Below are positions 12,701 to 24,700 of a stretch of DNA of 64,000 nt, one piece after another. Origin of the DNA: Oreohelix idahoensis (Eukaryota > Mollusca > Gastropoda > Stylommatophora > Oreohelicidae); NCBI GenBank assembly GCA_024509875.1, contig JAMPIV010021232.1, positions 62,001 to 126,000 on the forward strand. The letters are read 5' to 3'. Position 1 is the stretch's first letter. The number at the start of each line of letters is the position of its first letter. Below the pieces are notes generated by a model. The model did no database searches and was not told where the DNA came from. It was given only the letters and a program-made list of their open reading frames with translations. The position numbers were made by a program, and so were the translations under genes.

Positions 12701-15700
12701 GTTAAATGGATTGTGTTCATGTCTTTACTCAGTATTCTGTGATGAATCACAGCTCGTCTCAACATTTGCTACAGTGCTCATGAATAGATACCTAGTAAGC
12801 CTCTTCAGTTAAACACACAATTATGGAATGTAATATACTTAAACATGTACTTTCATCACGTTGTCAAAATGAACAATATTATAGCTTTACTCAAGAGCAC
12901 AGTGCCAATCATTTAAGGTTTGCTTAGTTGTCGGTAAGCCTTAACAGTTACAAAACATTACTGTCATTCTCAGATTTTGTTTGATGCTGGTGAGAAGAAG
13001 TGGGGAACGGATGAAGCGCAGTTCCAAACAATTCTGGTGTCAAGAAGTTATGCACAGCTCCGGGCTACATTCCAAGAATATGCCAAGTTGGCTAACAAAG
13101 ACATTGAGGATAGCATTAGTTCTGAGACGAGTGGAGACCTGAAGAAAGGGTTATTGGCTATTGGTAAGGTCATATTTATTTATAAATCCACTTTCATCTT
13201 CATCATTTATTGAAATATTACATCCTATTATGTTCCTTAACTGACATATTTTGGTATTCATCCCATTGCTGCCTACTAGTGCTTCCATTGTTATTTTAGC
13301 CCTTATTGTTTTTAAAGCATCACATGTAGTTCTCGTAAGCTTGCAGATTCAATTACTCACATGCATGGAGTGAAGCAAGTGAGAGGATGATACAGACATG
13401 AATAGTTGGAGAAGGAATAAATATATATGCTCATGTTAAAAACAGTTTTACAGGCAGTCCCCAGGTTACAAATGAGTTCCGTTCTTACGTCTGTCTGTCG
13501 AATTTGTACGTAAATCAGAATAGTTCCGTATGGTTCGTGTCTAGCATCAGTTAGTCAAATGTATGTCTTAGTATAAAGTATATATTTTACCTTTCTATGC
13601 ATAAAAAACGTTAGAGAAACACTTCTTAAACAGTTTAGATAGAAAAAAAAGAAAAAGATAATAATTAAAGGTTAACACTTACTCTTGTTCCTATTGATGT
13701 CTTGCATACCAGAAGGGGCATGCTTGATTAATAATTAAGATGACATTAATTGGATGATGTGGGAGAAGAAGATGGAGAGATGGCTACTGTTAAAGATGAT
13801 GGGCATGGTGTTGGAGAGGATGGACCTGGTGCTGGAGAGTCAGAGTTTGATTCTGCTGCTGGAGAGTGGGGGTTTACTTCTGGAGTCAATTTATTGAAGT
13901 AGACATCAAGTGAGGTTTGAACAGAGCTTTTCTTTTTCTCATCATAAATGGCCTTGTAGGAGCTGAGGCCGCCAGGAACTGTCCGGTAAACTTTGATGAA
14001 ATTCTCTGCATTAGGATCTTGCTCCTCTAACATTGCCATCCCTGCTTCAGTGAGACGAAAGGTTTCAGCTATCTCCTTCGTCAAAAACTTCTTGGGTTCT
14101 GGGGTTTCTAGGTCCCAGTCTTCTTCCTCAAATGCTATCATCTGCTGCTCCAGCTCCACAAGGTCTTCATTGGTCAGTTCTTTGGCATGGGAGTCAAGTA
14201 ACTGTACGACATCATTTTCACTGAAGTCTAACTGCAGTTAATTACGAATATCAACCACAGCTTGCCTAGCTTCGGCGATGTCATCAGCTTTAAACTCCTG
14301 AAAAGCATGTGCAAATTGGGGGCACAATTTGTTCCACACTCCTTTCATGTTTGATTGTTTCACTTCATCACAAGAATCTGCAATGTATTAAATCGAAGAT
14401 GTAATTCCTCCAGAACTCCATTAAATTAATCGCATCATCTTGGGTAGCCCTGACTGCTTGTGAGAAGGTCCGGCGTAAATAATAAGCCTTAAAGGAGGCT
14501 ATGACCCCTGATCCATTGACTCAAGTAGAGATGTGGTGTTGGGGGGTAAAAAGACGACCTATATATTGGGGTGAAGGTCATCTAAAGTGCTTGGATGTCC
14601 GGCCTCGTTGTCAAGCACAAGGAGAATCTTTAAGGGAATTTTCTTGGCCAAGCAGTAACGTTCAGCAGCAGGAACAAAATGGTTCAGGAACCAATCTTCG
14701 AAGAGAGCTAGTCTTCTTCTTCTTCTTCTTGCGATCGCATCTATGATGATTATACCGTCAGACGAGTTCTCATGATGAATTCGACTGTTGTTTGAAGTTC
14801 CTCTTTAACTCCATATAGCTTTGAGTTTAGTGTTGAGTCATTGGGCCAGTATGTCTTTCTTAACTGGTCATACAGAGGACAGTCCTGTAGAACATGCTCA
14901 GCAGTTTGTTCGTTTAATCCACATGTGCACAGTGGTGAAGCAGACAGTCGTAGCTTGTGCATGTGTTTATTCAGTTTGTTATGCCCTGTCCTGAGTCGAA
15001 AAATAGTTATCTGTCCCTGCCGGTCGAGAGTGTGATAGTCGTCTTTGGGTTGGTTCTGTTCTCTTCTGATAGTCTGGATAGCTCTCTTTTTCTCAAAGTA
15101 TGTGACTTCATTATCTTCTTGTTCACATTCTCCTCCCTTTTTTGCAAGTTTATCTGCCTTTTCATTTCCGGGTACACCACAATGGGATGGTACCCACTGA
15201 AGTATGGTTCTCTTTTTGACAGCTACCTTGTTTAGTTCATTTCTCAGATGCGGGAGTTTACCACCCTTGAGAGCTTGCAGGACAGACAGTGCATCTGTGA
15301 GGATGACTACCTGGTGGCAGTCAGAGTTGGTGTTATAAATCATATTTGCAGCTTGCTCTAGAGCTTGAACCTCAGCTGTATAGTTGGAACAGAATTTACC
15401 AGTGGGAATGTGCCTAGTCTCATAGTGGTTGTCAGGATATGAGATAAAGATACCGGCACCTCCATTCCTAACAGCATTAGTTGCTGTTCCATCTGTATAG
15501 GCATGTATCCATGATTGATCGGGATAGCTTTCTTGGATCATACTCAATGTAGCAGTTCGTTTTTGCAGATCATTATACTCACATCCACTTGTGAGACCAC
15601 TGACTGATGTATTAATTTGGAGGGCACTGCTGGCCTGCTCCCATGGTACAGGGTATAGAGTGGGCTTCAGTGGTGTTGTCTTCATGGATAGGTCTTCTTG

Positions 15701-18700
15701 ATGCTGTCTTATAAGTCTTTTTCCCCAATGCACAAAGCTGCTACGCTTTAGACGTCCCAATGCCAGATCATCTAGTCTTGCCTTCATTGGGTGCATTGGC
15801 ATACTGTTGTACTTTTCCATCTGGATCATGGTTTTTGTGTCTCTTCTATGGGACAGTGTCTGTAATCCAGCAACCTTCTGCATCTCTGTTATTGGTGTAG
15901 TTTTCATGGCTCCTGTAATGAGCCTGAGAGCTTGATTTTGCACCTTGTCCAAAGACTGCAGATGTGAGTTAGCAGCTGATGTCCATGCTGCTGAGCTAAA
16001 CTCTAAGTGTGGTCTTATTACTCCATTATAAATCTTCTTTAGATTTCGTTCATTTGCTCCCCAGTTGGTACCTGCTAGTTTTCTGAGTATGCCTAGTCGT
16101 CTTCGGGCCTTTCCTTCTGCATTTTCAATATGCTTATTCCATGTAAGCCTTTGGTCAAATGTCACCCCAAGATAGGTGGGGTAGCTTTCTTCCTTGATCA
16201 TGGTTGTCCCTAGGTGTATGTTAGCTGATTTGTCCTTGGGGGCGAGGGAGAACAGTGTTGTGGAGGTTTTGTCTGTGTTTATTGTGATAAGCCATTTCTC
16301 TGCCCATGACACTAGCATGTCTGCTGCCCGCTGCATTCTATAATTTGCTGTGGTGACATTTTCATCAGCGCACCAGAGTACTAGGTCATCTGCATATAAG
16401 GCAGCTTTCACTCCTGCAGGGAGATCTTTCACCAGGTCATTGATGTAAACAAGGAAGAGTGTTGGGCAAATTACTCCTCCTTGAGGTACCCCCTGATGGA
16501 GCAACACTTTTCTGCTCTGCAGACCGTCAAGAGTGACTCTAGTTCTCCTGTTATGCAAGTATGACTGGATCCATTTCATCATGTTGCCTTGGATTCCACT
16601 TCTCCTAAGTTTTGCAATGAGGCCATCTTTCCACACCTTGTCAAAGGCCTGCTTGAAGTCGACCCAGATCGTTAGGACCTTTTTCTTCTCCTGGAAGGCA
16701 TCTTCTATTGCTTGAGACAAGTAAGTAACTTGGTCTTCTATACTGTAGCATTCTCTAAATCCAGCTTGTTCCGGCACCAGGATCTGCTCAGACTCTAAAT
16801 ACCATTTCAATCTGTGGTTGACTATTCGCTCCATAGTCTTCCCAACACAGCTTGTGAGACTGATTGGCCGGTAACTTGCAGCCTCGGTCTTACATTTCCC
16901 TTTCTTTAGTATGGGTATTGTGATGGCTTCTCTCCATACTTGGGGTACCGTTCCTTTCAACCAGCTGTGGTTGAATATCTCAAGCAGTTTTGTCTTTGCT
17001 GCTGAGCTCAGATTTACTAGCATTTCGTTGCTGATTTTGTCTGGGCCGGGTGACTTTTGAAACTTAAGCTTGGAAATAGCCTTCTGTAGTTCTCCTAGTG
17101 TGATGGGTTCCCTCATTGGGGCAGGAGTATCTGTCTGTCCCTTGGTTGCCAGTATTTCTTTTCTTATCTCTCTCTGATGGTCTATGTTAATGGGTAAGTT
17201 GCTTTCTGAACTGTATCTTCTAGCAAACAAGTCTGCAGCTTGTTTTCCTCTGAAAAGTTTGCCACCTTCATCCAATGTGATAGTCTGCCTTGGTGAGGAA
17301 CGCTCTTCATTTAGAGACTTGACTAATCTCCAAAGTTTCCTGCCGTCTTTCTCAAGGTTCAGCGATGCCGTTTTAGTTCTCCAGCTTTTCCGTTTTTCTT
17401 CTAGCTTTGTTCTCTGAAACTCTGCTACAGCCTTTTTCCATTTGTTGTGAGTTTCAAGTGAAGGCTGAGACTCTGCGTCCTTTCTAGCCCTGTCCATAGC
17501 TTCCTGACGTTCTTGGAGTGTGCTGGACCAGTATGGTATGTAGTTACGCCGGCATCCTTTGGGAATGGTTTCTTTTGCAGCTTGTAGTATGCATCTGTTG
17601 AAGTCTTTTACCACTTCATTAATGTCTCTGTTCTGTACCTTGAGGGTAGACAGCAGCGTGTTCACCTGATGCCTGAATAAACCCCAGTTGGCTTTTTTGT
17701 AGTTCCATCTTGTAATGGCTGGGCCTGTACTGAGAGTTGCACTCTGGACAGTAAGAAAGATTGGGCGATGGTCGCTTCCCCCTAGTTGGTCTCCTACTTC
17801 TCTACTAATAGATCCAGCTATATCTGGTGTGGAGAAGGCAAGATCTGGTGTTGAAGTTGTGTGCCATCCTCTGGAGTAGAAGGTAGGAGTATCTGTGGCA
17901 TTATTGACTAGGATTAGGGAGTGATCATCTTGCCAAGTTTCAACCTCTTCACCTCTGTGATCCAGATGGTTATAGCCCCAGCTCTGGGAGTGGCTATTAA
18001 AGTCTCCAACTGCTATAAAGTTGGTGGCTGGTACCTGTATAGTGCTGAGACTCAGGGGTTTGTTGTTCGGACAGTAATAGTTCAGGAGTTCTATTTCCAT
18101 CTTGTCTACCTTTAGCTGCAACAGCTGATATTCTGCTCCATCCATGAAGGTTTTCCTTTCGTGTGCAGGAATGTTATTCCTTACAAGAGTAAGTACTCCT
18201 CCTTTTCGTCTATCTTTTCTGTCGGATCTGAAGCATTGATATCCCCTTATTTTAAAGGTTTGATCTGCTTTCAAGTGAGTCTCTTGGATACAGCAAACAC
18301 TGACTTGCTTCTCATACAAGATGTTTTCCAGCTCTGTCTTTTTGCTGTATCCAGCCTGCTTGCTGTTCACTCCCTCTGCATTCCAGTGCATCATGACAAG
18401 TGGCACTCTGGGTTTCTCTTTTTCTGTTTTGTTTTGGTCAGTAGTTCTCCTCCGCCGTCTGCTGACTCCACAAGACGGTCTAGAGGGTCCTCCAGTAGCT
18501 GAGGGTGGGCTCTGTCGAGGCTCAGAGCCCGGCACTGCACCTGCCTGGTGGAGCTCCACAGGGCGAGCACCATTACGAGATTTATTTGACGGTGTACTCT
18601 CCATAGAAAAAAAGGCGAGTTGCGTGATACTGTGGTTTCCGGTGCGCCTTCTGGCCCAGTATCTACGACTTTAGCACCTGTTCAACGGGAGAGTGGGCTC

Positions 18701-21700
18701 ATCCCTAATCTGTTTAAGTTCCCAGTAGTAGACTATTCGCAAGCAGCCTGGGGATGTCACTGCTCTGCGCGGACCTTGTTTACCGAGGCGGCGTCCGAGC
18801 TCGTATGGTAAAAATATGGTTGCGTTATCTTCAAAATAGCCCTGTCTTTCCCGTGGCTTTTCTGCCATCCTGCAACTTTGAGTTAGGGAGTTCTGAGCTC
18901 CAGTATCTTTCCCAGGCATTGTATCCTGGCCTGGCACGCATACAGAGGACCCCACTTCTGGTTCTAAGTTAGCAGTTGGGGATAGGTGGGGTAGCACACT
19001 GTGCATTCCCCGTCATCCAGGGGGCTCTCCAACTATGCAGAGCTTGCACAATGCTGTGCTCTGGTTCTGGGCTCTCCCAAGGAATCCTCACGTCCTGCAC
19101 AGAGCCACTTCCAGATACCCACCACCTGCCAACCCTCCATTGTAGAAATCTCCTGCATGCAGCCATCCAGTCAAGAGCCAGTATTAAGTCTGGTGCCCAA
19201 GTGATCCCCCCAAGCTCAGTGTGCAATGCTTGGTTCTCATCATGCTGCGATTTAGAGAGCGATACACAAGCACAGGCTTAAGCTTGCAATCCCCGGATGC
19301 GTTACCCCCATGCAATAATGTTAGCCTATCCTTGGCTGCCTTATGCCCTGGAACACTTTTTTCTTCTTTTGAAATTTATGTCCTTTCAGGCATTTTTTTC
19401 CAAAATAAACCAGTCTCGTCTACATTAAATATTTGCTCTGGAAAATAACCTCCCACCTGAATAATTTTTTTCAACATTTCAGGAAAATCACTTGCTGCAC
19501 TTACATCGGCACTCACTGCTTCACCTTGCATTTTAATATTGTGTAAATTTGCCCTCACTTTAAAATGACTGAACCAACCCCTACTCACAACAAATTCTTC
19601 CTCACAATCACATTCACTTGCTGCACTTGCAGCTTTTAAATGAGTGAAAAGGCTTCGAGCCTTTAATAAGTAGGCTAATAGGCATATTACACTGATATTG
19701 ATCCTCTAACCAAATTATCAATAGCCTTTCCATTTCAATAATTAAACCACTGCGTTGCTTAGTGATAATTGTAGCTTTCATCAGGGCAGAGCCTTTTACA
19801 TGCTCCATTACTCTCACTTTGTCCTTTAAAATTGTCCCAATCGGTGACCGACTGTAGCCTAATGCTTTTCCAATGTTCTTTGGCGTTTCACCTCTTTCTG
19901 ATCGCTTTATTATTTCCACTTTATTTTCACTCGTGATCTTTTTCCTTTACTTTGATGTATCACCATCATTTGCATCGGATTTATGCTTTGGAGGCATGGT
20001 TACGAGGGTAAACACAAGAAAAATTTAAGCCAAATAACACACATAACACAGTGTTAACAGCAATGTGATCCGACTTAAAATGGTGACGGCATTATCCTTC
20101 CTCGAGCCGACGAACCGCTGAAGATGTGCAATGCTTTGATGCACGTCGCAAAGTACTGTAGTGTGCCTGTTCGTTATTATGAACCATTGTGTGTAACTCG
20201 AATTTTTAATATAATAGGCTTTACGGCTGTCGGTTTGTAACTAGGGATGTTCATAAATTGGACATTCGTAACCTGGGGACTGCCTGTACCATTATCTTTA
20301 CTTTTACATACTATTTTGAAAATATAAGTAAATAAATAAGGGTTCTGCTGTAAAACTGGTAAGGGAAGTAATATATAAATTTAAAAATAAAGTTATACAG
20401 AATCAGTTTTACAAATTGATGGTACACTGGAAACACAGAACGTTTCAGGGTTCACCCTTCCACAACCAGTTACAAACAGACAACAAAGACAAGAATAATT
20501 GACAGGTCAAGAGAAAAAGGCAAAAGACACTGCAAACACATAGAAAAAAATTATGAATTAATGGAATAACAATATGAAGAGTGAAAAAGAAAGATGAAAA
20601 AATAAACAACACTGGTTAACGCTAGGAAAAAGTACAAAAAATAAGCTAGTAAAATTACGGAACAAGAATGAAAGAATATCAACTCAAACAATGAAAATGC
20701 AAAGGAGAAAATGAAATAACAAAGCAAAATAACAAGACAAATAGATAGTCCTAGTATAAACTGTGAAGAAAAAACCTGCTATAATAGTCAGACTTCAAAG
20801 CTAAGCAAAAAGAAAAAAAAGAAATATGTATTAAATAGCAACAAAGCAGTATAAAAATATGTATACAGGATACAAAAAAAAACAAACAAAGAAACAAACA
20901 ACAAAATAGACAGATTGTGAAAAAAAGCAAGGAATGAAATAAAAAGGAACTGAAATTTCATTTTGAAAAAAAATTGCTAATCTCATTTCATGTTAATTAT
21001 CATTTCTAGTTTTCCCATTGTATTCCAGCAGCATTTCTGACCAGGATTTGTCAGAGTGATCGGAGCGTTTCCATTTATGGCTGAAATATTTATTTTTTTA
21101 AAATGCATTTAGTTTAATTCCTACTTTTTTTCTATTTTACTCTGTTGTTGTTATCTGTTTATCCCTGATGAAGTCTTTGTGGTCATAACATAGGCCATTC
21201 CTTTGTTCTTTATCCTAGTAAAATGTACGCTGCCTATTTTAATTAACTCCACAGTTCGGGTTATAAGAGGAAAGGCAGCCTACTTCGCATCTGAACTGCA
21301 CAAAGCCATGAAAGGTCTGGGAACTGATGATAATACACTGGTGCGCATAATTGCATCTCGGTGTGAAGTGGACATGGTACAGATCAAGGAAGAATTCCAA
21401 AAGGCATACAAGCAAAGCCTGGCAATGTTTATCTCTGTAAGAGTCTGGCTGTTGTGTTCATATAGTTTTATCTGTTATGTCTGTTTTATATTTATTCATT
21501 CATCATCTTTCAGCTTCTCAAGGAACATAAGCCTTCAACAAACGTATGCCAGGTCTTCCTGTCTGGTGCCGTCTGCTCAAGGTCTTTCTATGTCTTCTTT
21601 ATCCCCTTGATGTCTGTCTCCAGTTCTCTTCTCCATGATCTTCCTCTGCCTCACTTACCCTGTGGATTCTAGAACAAGGACTGCATGGTTGTGCTTTCAA

Positions 21701-24700
21701 CAGGTTTCTTTTGTGTGTATCCCATCTTTCTCTAGTGTCTTCTTCTTGTCTCATTTCATATTCTTGTTCTTCTTGGATCCTTAGCTCCTGACTGACAAAG
21801 CAGTCAGTGGCTATCACGCCTAGTGGTGTATTGTAGAGCAGCAACAAACAGTCTCTATTCTGCTTGGTCGGTGGCCATCCTTTGTACGTGCCCCAACTCT
21901 GGTTCATGCTTTGCTTTGTTTCATATTATCATTGTTTATTTATGTCTGTATCCTCTTTTTCTTTATTCTTGTTTTTTCAGTTATGTCTTTGTTTTGTCAG
22001 TTCCTTTCTGATCCTGATGTCCTGTCTAGCTTTATGTTCCCAGTTCTTTTAGATCCATTTCTATTCTGTTCAACGATCTTCTTTGAGAGAAAAAGAGAGA
22101 GGAAGTACATTTGCACAAATTTCAGATTTATATTATGTCTTACAAGCATTCAGTTGGAAGAGTGGTTAGAGCGCTCGCCTCTCATGGCAAAGGTGTCGGG
22201 TTTGAAACACTGTAGCATCACGTTCCAGTCTACCCAGTTGTAAATGGGTACCTGACTCTGCTCATGAATTAGTGAAGGAAAAGACAGTGAGGAAGCATCT
22301 GCTATGGGACTACCTTTACTATTTTTTTAGTATGTATTACAAGTTGAATTACACTTTAGCAGGCAATGTCATAATCTTGCCGCTAGTTTTGGCTAGGGTC
22401 AAGGTTAGCTTTAGAACCTATGTTTCTGTCTAACCATAACCCTAAATCCTATCCCGATGGTTAGGGAACCATGTTCTCTTTAAGCAAACACTTAAGATTT
22501 AATTTACTACCATTCCACTAACCTTTGGCCAACCCAAATCCTATTTGCTACAAGATTATATCATCGCACACTATAGTATAATTTAGCTGTACTATATATG
22601 TATAGTATAAGCAAACTGATTACTTATCTATGAGTGAATGTTCATTTTTTCTATGAATGAAAGAAAAAAGCTCATAAAGGAGTATAGGGCCACCGCTGTA
22701 GTTGGCCTAAGTGAAAGCACAACATATGCTCTTGAAGTGAAGCTTTTGTAGCAGTTTGTTTTATATACTGAGGTTGCTGACCACATGCACCCCTCACTTT
22801 CATTGCTTCATGCTTGGTGGAAACACTGGTCTAAGTAAGTAAGTAAGCAAAAATTTCACATTTATGTTATGTCTTAAGAGCGTTCAATTGGAAGAGTGGT
22901 TAGAGCTCTGGCCTCTCACAGCAAAGGTGACAGGTTTGAAACACTAGCATCACGTTCCAATCTACCCAGTTGTAACTCTGCTCATGGCCTATGTGAAAGC
23001 ACCACATATGCTCTAGTGGCATTATCTATTTCTCCTATACCACATTTAAAGCACATGGAACCACTACTGCGCTTAGTTCCCTGACAGGTAACCTGCACCA
23101 AAGCACTTCCTTTTGCTTTTGCATTGGTGATTTCTGAAGCAGTTTGAAATATATGATGACTATTATCGCCATCATGTTCCTATTTGCTCCCTACAGAGTA
23201 TGGAGTCATCACTGCATCTGTACCCTCCCAGGAAGCCTGCACAAAGTATTCACATGCTCTTGCAGTGGTGGTTTCTGGTGGTTTTTTAGTCTTACATATA
23301 GAGGCTGCCTGCCAAAGGTACAGCCTCATACTTCTCACAAACTGGTGACGTAGCAGTAGCCTTATATGACATGCCTGAGGGAAGTGACCCCCCCCGGAAG
23401 CCTTACATGACATGCCTGAAGGAAGTGCTGTACCAAGAACAACAGGCAGCCGTAAGAATAGAGGGGGAAACATCAGAATGGTTTGAAGTACAGAAAGGAG
23501 TAAGACAAGGCTGTACCCTTTCCCCTTACCTGTTTAACATTTATGCCGAGAATATCATGAGAAACGTAAGAGATGACCAAGAACACACAGAGTTTGACTC
23601 ATTTAACATCGGCGGGTATCAGATCCCGGAAATCGGATATGCTGACGACACAGTCCTCCTATCGACCAACCCAGAAGGACTTGAACAATTAATTCTGTCC
23701 ACCAACAAACACAGCGAGGCCCAGAATCTATACCTAAACACCAAGAAGACCAAAGTATTGACAACAGACAAAGTAAAGATCAAACCAGAAATTGAAATTG
23801 ATAACGAAGAACTGGAAAGTGTTAGATGAATTTGAATACTTAGGATCAATCATCAACAGCTCTGGCGACTGTGCAGTAGAAATTAAAAGAAGACTTGCAA
23901 TTGCTTCAAATAAACTAATACAGATGAAAAACCTATGGCAAGGCACAAGCGAAGAAACAAAGTTACAACTGATCAGAGCATGTATATTCCCAATAGCAAC
24001 ATACGGCTGCGAGACTTGGACACTCAATAAAACAGTTGCAAAAAAGGTTACATCATTCGAAATGAAATGCTACAGAAGGATGTTGAGAATACCCTGGACA
24101 GAAAAAAAGACCAACAGAGAAGTACTGCACTCACTAAACGTACAGGAACATTGGCTCCTAAATACCATCGCAATAAGGAAGCTGAAATTTTTCAGTCATA
24201 TAAAAAGACATAATAGTCTGGAAAAAATAGTGATGGAAGGCATGGTCCCTGGAAAAAAGGGAAGGGGTCGACCTAGACGACGGTGGACCCAGGACATCAC
24301 AGAGAGTCTGAACTTGTCTTTGGCTGATGCAGGTCGACTTGCCCAGAATCCTGATGCAATCAGAGCAGCTGTAATGGAGACAACGTTCTGGAAAGAATAC
24401 GTCACATGATGATGAGTGAAGTGACCCCAGGGAAGCCTTATATGACATGCCTGAGGGAACAGTAGTACTGTTCTTTTATTTGTCTCTTAAGTGACCCCCG
24501 GGAGCTAAATGATAATGCTAGCCCCCAAAAATTACATATCTATAAATATTCAAATTACATATCTATAACATATTCAGATTACATTACTGTGGTGTATTCA
24601 AATAATTTCAATAGCAGATTCAGCCTAGTTTCTTCTCTGGGATTAAGATGTTCACATTACCAGTGCATCATCATCATCAACATAATCATCATCACCCTTC

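Larger units (their letters stand above)
13451..20286 (-). mobile_element. Tigger (pogo-type Tc1/mariner) DNA transposon, split by a LINE
   Basis: Terminal inverted repeats are CAGGCAGTCCCCAGGTTAC at 13451 and its complement ending at 20286, with TA on both outer sides (13449-13450 and 20287-20288). The transposase is on the minus strand in two halves, 19997-19254 and 14701-13746, separated by a LINE with an AGAGAGC duplication. Removing the LINE leaves a typical Tigger of about 2.3 kb. In-frame stops show it is inactive. Confidence 0.93.
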
